A stretch of 64,000 bases of DNA from Clostridiales bacterium. Lineage in GTDB: Bacteria; Bacillota; Clostridia; Lachnospirales; Lachnospiraceae. Every line of letters begins with the position of its first letter. The stretch's first letter is position 1. Below are positions 25,406-32,263 of this stretch, piece after piece. The stretch covers positions 1 through 64,000 of the forward strand of contig DUNO01000026.1 in NCBI GenBank assembly GCA_012839295.1, in the 5' to 3' direction. Both the position numbers and the translations under genes were made by a program. The notes under the pieces were generated by a model, which was not told where the DNA came from, made no database searches, and was given only the letters and a program-made list of their open reading frames with translations.

Positions 25406-25631
25406 CTATCTCCACGGGCTCAATCCTATTCCATTATTCCCACACCTTCCTTTATATTTTAAATAAAGACATGCGTTCATAACAGCCTCGGTTGCCCTTC
25501 CTCCTTCCAAATATAACAAATACGTTGTCCAACCTATCATTATATAGATAAACCTCCCATTTGTCCACTCAAGGATAAAGGAATTTGATAGTCAAACTAA
25601 TATTATAATATTATCTTCCAGAACCTTACCA

Positions 25632-25853
25632 GCCAAAAAGCTTACCACAAAAAAAGTCTACCACCCAAAAAGACTACCTCCCAAAAAGGCTACCTCCCAA
25701 AAATCCTACCTCCTAAAAAGCTTACCTCCCAAAAGCTTACCTCCCAAAAAGCTTACCACCCAAAAATCCTACCTCCTAAAAAGCTTACCTCCCAAAAGCT
25801 TACCTCTCAAAAAGCTTACCACCCAAAAATCCTACCTCCCAAAAATCCATCCC
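25632..25853. repeat. minisatellite, ~16-17-bp units (AAAAAGCTTACCTCCC) in a 63-bp higher-order period
   Basis: About thirteen degenerate copies of a unit such as AAAAAGCTTACCTCCC. A longer block beginning AAAAATCCTACCTCC recurs at 25699, 25762 and 25825, giving an exact 63-bp period. Read on the minus strand each unit is GGGAGGTAAGCTTTTT, resembling a ribosome-binding site, but no start codon follows. It fills most of the 538-bp gap between motB and rlmD, which has no gene; the rest is AT-rich sequence upstream of rlmD. Confidence 0.9.
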
Positions 25854-25879
25854 AAAATCCCCCACCCCTTCCCGCCATA

Positions 25880-25922
25880 AACAAAGAATCCCTACCCCGC
25901 CACAAAAGCGGAGCAAGAATTC
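25880..25922 (-). terminator. terminator of motA-motB
   Basis: An imperfect stem of about 15 bp (25886-25922, with G-U pairs and a short T loop) lies 21 bp past the motB stop; on the minus strand it is followed by TTTGTTT. Confidence 0.65.
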
Positions 25923-25943
25923 CTGCCTGCAATACTTCCTTTA

Positions 25944-26756
25944 TTAATCTGTAATCTGTTTCTCCAAATTATCATACTTCTCACTCAAAATTATAATATC
26001 AATACGCCTGTTCTTTGCCCTGCCCTCTGCTGTTGAATTGTCTGCAACCGGCTTATACTCGCCATACCCGACTGCCACTATTTTTTCGGGGGATACGCCG
26101 CACTTTTCTACAAAGAGGCGGACTACGCTGGCGGCTCTTGCGGTGGACAGCTCCCAGTTAGAAGGGTATACCGCCGTGTGGATTGGTACGTTATCCGTAT
26201 GTCCTTCCACACGTATGTAATTATCCAGAGAATTGATAACATCAGCCAATTTAGATAAAGTCTCATCATTACCGGCCTTGATTTCCGCCTTTCCTGAGTC
26301 AAATAAAATAGCATTGTCAAGACTGATAACCAGTCCCCTCATATCTATGCCAACCGTCATATCGGCTGTTGACTCTTCCTTTTTAAATGCGATCTCCAGT
26401 TTGGCTTTTAATTCCTCTAAATATTCCAGCTCGTATGTGCCAAGGAATTTTTCCAGCTCCTCCCGTGATATTGTGCTATCCTTCGATGAACTGCTATCTG
26501 GCCGCTCCGGATTTATGCTGTCTGGAAAAAGCTCAATGGGAGAGTCGCCGTCCCGGGATTCCATCCCATTTCCTCCATCCATCAAGCCTGACCTGAATGC
26601 ATTTGCAAGCTCATGCGCCTTGACTTCATCTATCCTGCTTACGGCAAATAACACGATAAACATCGCCAACAGCAATGTCATCAAATCAGAATAGGGAAGT
26701 AGCCATGCCTCGCCGCCTTCTTCTTCACCATGCTTTTTCTTCTTTTTGCCTGACAT
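25944..26756 (-). CDS. motB: flagellar motor stator protein MotB
   Basis: 270 residues. The N-terminal membrane segment LPYSDLMTLLLAMFIVLFAV carries the essential proton-binding aspartate (PYSD). The C-terminal OmpA-like peptidoglycan-binding domain reads IRVEGHTDNVPIHTAVYPSN, WELSTARAASVVRLFVEKCG and AKNRRIDIIIL. The linker is Ser/Asp-rich. Together with MotA it forms the stator that couples ion flow to flagellar rotation and anchors to the cell wall. The start lies 11 bp after motA. Confidence 0.95.
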   Translation of the reverse strand: MSGKKKKKHGEEEGGEAWLLPYSDLMTLLLAMFIVLFAVSRIDEVKAHELANAFRSGLMDGGNGMESRDGDSPIELFPDSINPERPDSSSSKDSTISREELEKFLGTYELEYLEELKAKLEIAFKKEESTADMTVGIDMRGLVISLDNAILFDSGKAEIKAGNDETLSKLADVINSLDNYIRVEGHTDNVPIHTAVYPSNWELSTARAASVVRLFVEKCGVSPEKIVAVGYGEYKPVADNSTAEGRAKNRRIDIIILSEKYDNLEKQITD

Positions 26757-26767
26757 TTCTATTCTCC

Positions 26768-27553
26768 TTATTCTTGCCTTAACTCTCTAAGTATTTTTTC
26801 CTGCTTTGCCTGTGGAAGCACGGAGATCAGCTTTTCCTGTATCAGTACGGGAGAATCGCCCTTTTGCAGGGATAACACCCCTTCCACAATAATCCCTTTC
26901 ACTAACGCCTCCTCGTGGCTCTTTACCTTTAGCTTCTTCGCGAAGGGATTCCACAATACATAGCCGGTAAAGATACCCAGGATCGTCGCAATGAAGGCCG
27001 CCGCAATTGCATGCGCCATCTCCTCCGTATCATCAATATGGGCCATGGCGGCAATTAATCCGAACACGGCACCGAGCACACCCAGGGTAGGGGCATACAT
27101 TCCGGCTGAGGAAAAGATACTGGCATTTACCTCATGCCTTTCCTCCATCGCCGCTATCTCCGCTGCCAGGATATCGGAGATCACATCCTCTCCCATACCG
27201 TCAACAACCATACGGAGTCCCTTCCTTATAAACGGGTCTTCAATCGCCTCCATCTGTCCCTCCAGGGCCAAAAGTCCCTCTTTCCTGGTTAAGGTGGATA
27301 GCTCAATCATTAATTTGATAACCTCCAGCTCAGAGATGCCCTTTCGCTTTGTAAAAAGGATTCTGAAGAGCGCACCTATGTTCTTGAGGTTCTCTGCAGG
27401 ATAAGAGTTTAATATTGTGGCAACCGTACCGACAAAGATAACAAAGAATGCGGCTGGATTCAAGAAAACCGAAAAGCTGATATGCTTAAATATCATCGCT
27501 CCTATTACTGCGATTAAACCTGCAATAATACCTAAAAGTGTAGTAATTTCCAT
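26768..27553 (-). CDS. motA: flagellar motor stator protein MotA
   Basis: 261 residues from ATG 27553 (GGAGAG upstream). Four membrane segments are visible: ITTLLGIIAGLIAVIGAMIF, FLNPAAFFVIFVGTVATIL, SAGMYAPTLGVLGAVFGLIA and AIAAAFIATILGIFTGYVLW. The cytoplasmic loop has GLLALEGQMEAIEDPFIRKG and the conserved EVNASIF/AAEI region; prolines in the third and fourth segments are preserved (MYAPTLG, WNPFAKKL). No other flagellar genes are in the window, so this is a stand-alone stator operon, common in Clostridia. Confidence 0.95.
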   Translation of the reverse strand: MEITTLLGIIAGLIAVIGAMIFKHISFSVFLNPAAFFVIFVGTVATILNSYPAENLKNIGALFRILFTKRKGISELEVIKLMIELSTLTRKEGLLALEGQMEAIEDPFIRKGLRMVVDGMGEDVISDILAAEIAAMEERHEVNASIFSSAGMYAPTLGVLGAVFGLIAAMAHIDDTEEMAHAIAAAFIATILGIFTGYVLWNPFAKKLKVKSHEEALVKGIIVEGVLSLQKGDSPVLIQEKLISVLPQAKQEKILRELRQE

Positions 27554-27653
27554 ATATTTCTCTCCGTTCGACATTTTGCTCCCTAAATAATACCACTTTT
27601 CTTTTCTCTAGACAATTATTATTTATTAAAAATAACTCCATATTAACCTAAAT

Positions 27654-30209
27654 TTATTTACATAAAAATGTCTGGGACAAAATATCCGAATATACCTCCA
27701 GACCCCCTATTTCTACCACCCGTATTACCTCTTCAATCGATGGCGTTACCGGCACCAGGGTCTGGATTATATTTTCCTGTTCCAGTATTTTATTGTCATG
27801 GAAGACCACATCCCTTTGCCTGTCAAAAATTGCCGCATAAAAAATGTTCGCCTCCACAAGATCCTGGAAAAAATGGCTCCCGTAAGAAAGCTCCGGCTCA
27901 AAGCCATTTTCCTTCGATGCCACCTCGCAGATCACCGACATATTGCACAGCTCCGTAAAATGCACCGGCACTCCCAGGGACGGCGTTGTGGTTCCCCAGC
28001 GTCCGGGACCGATCAGCATGGCCCTTTTGCCCTTGATTGCCTCATTTATTTTCCCGATCTGTCTTGCCACCGTATAGCGTTCCTGCTCATTTAACCGGAG
28101 ATATGCCGCTGCCTGCACGTAGACAACATAATCGATGGGAAGATGCAGGTTGCCTCCCATAAAATTGCCCTTTGTATAGATCAGGCATTCCGATTCATCA
28201 ATGACCTTGGGCAAAGCCACTGTTTTCCCCAGCCCCTTTGTCTGCAGAGGCCTGCACTGGAGCAGATTGATCTTGAAATTATATCCCTTATTAAAATTAC
28301 CGGTATATTCAATATCCACCGGGTAATCATAGGCCTTTTCAAGGATTGCCAGCATCTCCTTCATCAATGCCGGAAAGGGTGTGTCCTTCAACAGTTTACG
28401 GAAATCCAGGATATAGGGCGTCTTATGGCTCCTGGCCCCGCGCTCCCGCAGCCAGTCCACCGTGGCATGGTCGACGCTGGCAAACAGCTCCTTCTTTACC
28501 TTGATATCCTCAGAAATGATTTCCTCCAAGGACTTACTGGTCAGTGCATTTTCCTTGATCGACAGCACATCCACATAATGCTGCGAGAATTTCTTCATGT
28601 CCTCATAGTTCACCATGGGAATCCGCATCGGGTCGTCCAGCCCAATGATTTTCACATAATCCCCGTCCGTCCGGTCCACGGCCCTCGTACCCAGCCCGAA
28701 GACAAGGCGCAGCATGCCGGCATCCATATCCATCCTCTTGTCCCAGACATATAAATTATTGGAATTGCCCACCCCCGCAATATGGGGAAAGAAATTATCC
28801 CCGTAATAATCGCCGGATACACGCTGTACCAGGATCGCCATCTGCTCATCCTTCTGGGCCAGCCCCCGGTTCATGCGGTAATTTAAGGCATCCTCATTCA
28901 TCGTGCTTGCATACACGGTCCTGACCGCTTGCTCAAAGGCCTCATAACGCTCCTCCGGTGTTCCCTGGTTTACGCAGAAGACGCTTTCATACTTGCCTGC
29001 AAAGGCATTTCCGAAATTGTCCTCCAGCAGGGAGCTGGAGCGCACGATTATGGGGGACTGCCCGAAATACTCCAGCATCTGGAGGAATTTTTCCTGTATA
29101 TTGATTGGAAATTTACCCTTTAACAGCTTTTCCTTCAGCTCCGGCGCATATTTAAAATAGCCCTCCTCCGTCTTCTGTAGGGTGCGCAGCTTCCACCAGC
29201 CATTTTGCACAATGTAAGTATAGAAAATATCCGAGCCAAGGAAATAGGAGTCATGGGGCTCTAAATAAGGCTCAAACCTCTCCCCGGCTTCCGTCAGGAC
29301 TATTTTCCTGGCTAACAGCATGCCCACGCTCTTGCCGCCGATAAAGCCGGTGCCGATCTCCCGGGCCGCAATCTCCAGGATATCATGCAGGGTGAAATAT
29401 TTATCGCATAAATCCAGCATTTTGGATTCACTGCCGATCAGCAGGTTCATCAGCAGTTTTTTGATGGCCTCCTGCTCCTGGAGGGGCTTTTCGCGCGCCT
29501 CCCCCGCCTCTTGGAACACCACATCCCAGTAATCCAGCCGCTCCGTACCGCGGTGGATGCTTGAAAAAAGCTCCGCTGCTTCCGTGCTTGCCGTTATGCT
29601 GATGGCCTCCTGCCCCTGGATCAGATGGGGAAAAAACATGGTCGGTGAATACCTCTGCCAGACCTTTAAGGGATGGATATACAGCTTCTGCTCCACCTCA
29701 TAAATGTCCAGCAGGAGCTGGGTCGTTTCACGGATTCCGGCAATGGTACTATAGGTGTGTACATTCCGTATCAGCGCGAAATAAGCCACCGTATCCAGCT
29801 CATACAGGTAGGGACAGGTAACCTTGAAAAAATTACCGATCATCAGGTCGGAGTACCAAAATTCCAGCAGGTCCGTCAGGCAGTCAAACACATAGAAGGC
29901 TTTCTTTCCCATTTCCGTAACCAGGTTATGGATCGCTGTTGCAAAGCTCTCAAAGCCCTTGGTGGCATCAATCTGCCGCACCAGGATCTCAGGCCTTTCC
30001 TCCAGGATGCAGTCATGGGTTCCAAAGCGCACGTATACCATTTTCCTTTTGTCGGCAATGGCCTTCTCCACATAGGGTATTACCATCTCCCGATAGCTTT
30101 TAATGGAATTTACCTGCCATACCACATTGTCCCCTAACCTTAAATGATCGATCGCCCCATCCAGTCCCTTAAGACCTGTGCTTACTTTTTCATAAATATC
30201 CATAGTCAT
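27654..30209 (-). CDS. PEP/pyruvate-binding (PPDK_N, ATP-grasp) protein with degenerate KaiC-like N-terminus
   Basis: About 851 residues. The first 230 resemble a KaiC/RecA-type domain: VSTGLKGLDGAIDHLRLGDN then VVWQVNSIKSYREMVIPYVE, but where the P-loop GxxGxGKT should be there is VNSIKSY, so nucleotide binding there is probably lost. The central part is a PPDK N-terminal ATP-grasp domain: GFIGGKSVGMLLARKI, PIIVRSSSLLEDNFGNAFAG, RTVYASTMNEDALNYRMNRG and LQCRPLQTKG. The phosphohistidine and PEP-binding domains of true pyruvate phosphate dikinase and PEP synthase are absent. The C-terminal 180 residues (AMLIGPGRWGTTTPSLGVPV) follow a known uncharacterised architecture. Start uncertain (30209 or 30203); no good ribosome site. 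Activity unknown. Confidence 0.75.
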   Translation of the reverse strand: MTMDIYEKVSTGLKGLDGAIDHLRLGDNVVWQVNSIKSYREMVIPYVEKAIADKRKMVYVRFGTHDCILEERPEILVRQIDATKGFESFATAIHNLVTEMGKKAFYVFDCLTDLLEFWYSDLMIGNFFKVTCPYLYELDTVAYFALIRNVHTYSTIAGIRETTQLLLDIYEVEQKLYIHPLKVWQRYSPTMFFPHLIQGQEAISITASTEAAELFSSIHRGTERLDYWDVVFQEAGEAREKPLQEQEAIKKLLMNLLIGSESKMLDLCDKYFTLHDILEIAAREIGTGFIGGKSVGMLLARKIVLTEAGERFEPYLEPHDSYFLGSDIFYTYIVQNGWWKLRTLQKTEEGYFKYAPELKEKLLKGKFPINIQEKFLQMLEYFGQSPIIVRSSSLLEDNFGNAFAGKYESVFCVNQGTPEERYEAFEQAVRTVYASTMNEDALNYRMNRGLAQKDEQMAILVQRVSGDYYGDNFFPHIAGVGNSNNLYVWDKRMDMDAGMLRLVFGLGTRAVDRTDGDYVKIIGLDDPMRIPMVNYEDMKKFSQHYVDVLSIKENALTSKSLEEIISEDIKVKKELFASVDHATVDWLRERGARSHKTPYILDFRKLLKDTPFPALMKEMLAILEKAYDYPVDIEYTGNFNKGYNFKINLLQCRPLQTKGLGKTVALPKVIDESECLIYTKGNFMGGNLHLPIDYVVYVQAAAYLRLNEQERYTVARQIGKINEAIKGKRAMLIGPGRWGTTTPSLGVPVHFTELCNMSVICEVASKENGFEPELSYGSHFFQDLVEANIFYAAIFDRQRDVVFHDNKILEQENIIQTLVPVTPSIEEVIRVVEIGGLEVYSDILSQTFLCK

Positions 30210-30337
30210 TTTGTATGATGTATTCCACTCCAACGATCATTTGGCCGTTAGGTCACCCAATACATCCATACTCTCCTTTCTTCTCAGCTTTGAAATAACC
30301 AACCTGGCACTGTGCCCTTTTCCATACCCTGTCCGCA

Positions 30338-30374
30338 GCACATAGTTTCATTCAATTTGGCACATAGTTTCATT
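30338..30374. repeat. direct repeat GCACATAGTTTCATT, two copies
   Basis: Fifteen identical bases at 30338-30352 and 30360-30374, in the gap between the divergently oriented PPDK-like gene and the small His/Tyr/Pro-rich gene. Possible regulator site. Confidence 0.6.
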
Positions 30375-30473
30375 TATTTTAGTTATAACAGATTTTCCTT
30401 TAAATTCCTATCCCAATCTAACACTGCTTTCTTTTTCCTCCTGCCCCTCTTCGCCGCCACCCCTTCCCAGTTT

Positions 30474-30549
30474 CCTGCATATCCATCATTTTCTGGCGTA
30501 TTCACCATTTTCTGGCGTATTCACTATTTTCCTGCATATTCACCATTTT
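30474..30549. repeat. four tandem 19-bp units
   Basis: Units of the form CTGGCGTATTCACCATTTT are repeated four times without gaps, the outer two with CCTGCATAT instead of CTGGCGTAT. The array ends about ten bases before a sporulation-type -10 box. With the direct repeat upstream it accounts for most of this 410-bp non-coding gap. Confidence 0.85.
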
Positions 30550-30559
30550 TCGACAAATG

Positions 30560-30594
30560 CATATGATAAATTAGGTTGTTTTTCATCAACCTAA
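30560..30594 (+). promoter_or_regulatory. possible sporulation sigma (E/K-type) -10 box and 5' hairpin
   Basis: CATATGATA (30560-30568) matches the CATAnnnTA -10 consensus of sigma K. It is followed by a perfect 8-bp hairpin TTAGGTTG (30571-30578) with CAACCTAA (30587-30594), just before the ribosome site at about 30603-30611. The hairpin could stabilise the mRNA 5' end. Sigma assignment is tentative. Confidence 0.35.
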
Positions 30595-30620
30595 TCCATC
30601 ATAGGAAGGAGTTAACACTA

Positions 30621-30830
30621 ATGGGCTATAAAAATTATGGACTGGATCCGTACTACGATCCATGGCGTCAGCATGAGCATCGCCGTGACCACCGTCATCA
30701 TCGCCCGTATGATGGCTATGGACGGGGAGGCTTTTCCCCATGCGGAACCTGTCCACCACTACCTCCCATAGGACCAAGGCCTTATCCCCGGGGACGTGTT
30801 CCATACCGTGATTATCCCCGTTTTTTCTAA
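30621..30830 (+). CDS. small His/Arg/Tyr/Pro/Gly-rich protein, possible spore-coat protein
   Basis: 69 residues, ATG 30621 with GGAAGGAG 9 bp upstream. The sequence is dominated by His, Arg, Tyr, Gly and Pro (YYDPWRQHEHRRDHRHHRPY, then CGTCPPLPPIGPRPYPRGRV), with one CxxC pair. Composition resembles spore coat or exosporium proteins, and the upstream -10 box fits a mother-cell sigma factor. No family can be named. An alternative is a metal-binding protein. Confidence 0.65.
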   Translation: MGYKNYGLDPYYDPWRQHEHRRDHRHHRPYDGYGRGGFSPCGTCPPLPPIGPRPYPRGRVPYRDYPRFF

Positions 30831-30892
30831 CCGGAAAGGCTAACAGCCCCTGGCTTTCGTCAGTTCATGAATTGTTAAAAATGAGCTTTACT

Positions 30893-30921
30893 TTAGCAAT
30901 TTGTAGTGTTAAAATTATACT
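30893..30921 (+). promoter_or_regulatory. sigma-A promoter of the yerC-like gene
   Basis: TTAGCA (30893-30898), 17 bp, TATACT (30916-30921), 44 bp before the start codon at 30965. Confidence 0.6.
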
Positions 30922-30964
30922 GTATGAAAATTGAAATAACGAAAAGATGAAAGGAGTCCTACCG

Positions 30965-31279
30965 ATGAGTAAGAACATCAGAACTACTGCTGTCGATCAT
31001 TTATTTGAGGCAATTCTAAGCTTAAAAAATTCGGAGGAATGCTATACTTTTTTTGAAGATATATGTACCGTAAACGAACTGCTCTCTTTATCGCAGCGCT
31101 TTGAAGTGGCCAGGATGCTTCGTAACCACAATACTTACCTTGAGATAGCGGAAAAAACCGGGGCTTCTACCGCAACCATAAGCCGGGTCAACCGCTCCTT
31201 GAATTACGGTAACGACGGATATGATATGGTATTTGCAAGAACCTTGGATGCCAAGCAGGAACAGTCGGAGCCCCAATAG
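30965..31279 (+). CDS. YerC/YecD family TrpR-related regulator
   Basis: 104 residues starting MSKNIRTTAVDHLFEAILSL (ATG 30965, AAAGGAG upstream). NELLSLSQRFEVARMLRNHN followed by TYLEIAEKTGASTATISRVN and RSLNYGNDGYDMVF is the hallmark of the YerC/YecD group, related to the Trp repressor. A helix-turn-helix is evident in the TYLEIAEKTGASTATISRV stretch. Target genes are not known from this window; many Firmicutes have a copy beside pcrA, as here. Confidence 0.92.
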   Translation: MSKNIRTTAVDHLFEAILSLKNSEECYTFFEDICTVNELLSLSQRFEVARMLRNHNTYLEIAEKTGASTATISRVNRSLNYGNDGYDMVFARTLDAKQEQSEPQ

Positions 31280-31292
31280 AGAGAAAAGCAAA

Positions 31293-31326
31293 AAAGCTCA
31301 TTACAACAGCCACTGTAATGAGCTTT
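31293..31326. terminator. bidirectional terminator between yerC-like and DUF1836 genes
   Basis: Perfect 13-bp stem AAAGCTCATTACA (31293-31305) with TGTAATGAGCTTT (31314-31326), between two convergent genes, with A- and T-rich flanks. Confidence 0.9.
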
Positions 31327-31334
31327 CATTCATG

Positions 31335-32051
31335 TCATTTCTTTGCTTCCGGCTTACCGGAAGGCTTTTTCACAGCTTCCCTATTCCCCTTTGCCTCCTG
31401 CCGTACCTCCGCCTTTTTTGCCGGAGCCTTTGAATTTGCGGCGGCTTTCTTCGGATTGCCTTCCATCAGGGAATCGTCTATCATTTTCTCTATCATGTGC
31501 TTCCTCATATATACGTCAAAGCACAGCATGCTGATGAAGGAAAAGGTTGTGAGAAAATCACGGTCTTCTTCCTCCTTCACATCCGCAAAGGATTCCTTCG
31601 CCTTTGTCATCTTACGGATCATGTCCTTGGTTATGGAATCCGTCTGCTCCTTCTCCAGCCAGAAAATCTCCTTATAAATATCCTCCAGCTTGACATTGGA
31701 ATTCTTCCCGTAATAGCGCTCCGTTAAAGGGTTGAATATACTTTGGATGTCATTGATTGACAGGATATTCTTAAAATAATATATAAAAATGAGAAGGAAC
31801 ATATGCTCCTTCGTATATTTCTTCCTCATCGGCGGAGGTAACAATTCATTCTTCGTATAGTTGTTAATCATCGTCTTGGTCAGCAGCTTATCCTCGCTGT
31901 AGCGCTTTGAGGATTTCAGGTGCTCATCCATGAAGGTAGTAACCTGGTCCATGTATAAATCTATGTTTGGTATATCTTCCGGCATAATGTATTTGACATC
32001 CTTTAAGCTGTCAATCAAGTTCCTGATATACTCCTCTTTTGTCATATCCAA
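31335..32051 (-). CDS. DUF1836 domain protein
   Basis: About 238 residues. The core DIPNIDLYMDQVTTFMDEHL, TKTMINNYTKNELLPPPMRK and KKYTKEHMFLLIFIYYFKNI matches DUF1836, a family with a winged/MerR-like helix-turn-helix (an N-terminal DNA-binding look). The last 45 residues are Lys/Ala/Glu/Pro-rich and low complexity. I prefer a TTG start at 32051 because AAAGGAGG lies 8 bp upstream; the ATG at 32045 is 14 bp from it. Function unknown. Confidence 0.8.
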   Translation of the reverse strand: MDMTKEEYIRNLIDSLKDVKYIMPEDIPNIDLYMDQVTTFMDEHLKSSKRYSEDKLLTKTMINNYTKNELLPPPMRKKYTKEHMFLLIFIYYFKNILSINDIQSIFNPLTERYYGKNSNVKLEDIYKEIFWLEKEQTDSITKDMIRKMTKAKESFADVKEEEDRDFLTTFSFISMLCFDVYMRKHMIEKMIDDSLMEGNPKKAAANSKAPAKKAEVRQEAKGNREAVKKPSGKPEAKK

Positions 32052-32127
32052 TATAATCACCTCCTTTACATTATATAGTAATAGAAACTAGATGTCAAAG
32101 CAAAAATAATGATATGGAAATGCGGGA

Positions 32128-32156
32128 TTGAATCTCCTCCCCCTACATGCTATAAT
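32128..32156 (+). promoter_or_regulatory. sigma-A promoter of pcrA
   Basis: TTGAAT (32128-32133), 17-bp spacer, TATAAT (32151-32156); the pcrA start codon is at 32264, leaving about a 100-nt leader. Confidence 0.75.
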
Positions 32157-32263
32157 AAACATATGTTTGCATAGCCCCACCTGCGGCTTTCCTAAAATAA
32201 GCCCCTGCAGCTACACCGTAAGCTATGAAACACAGATTATTAAGACAGGCAGGTACATATGAT

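Noticed and set aside
25632-25853. CRISPR-like array
   Set aside because: Units are contiguous with no unique spacers, so it is a tandem repeat; no cas genes are near.
27668-30137. Long plus-strand frames opposite the PPDK-like gene
   Set aside because: They mirror codon bias of the minus-strand gene and lack starts with ribosome sites.
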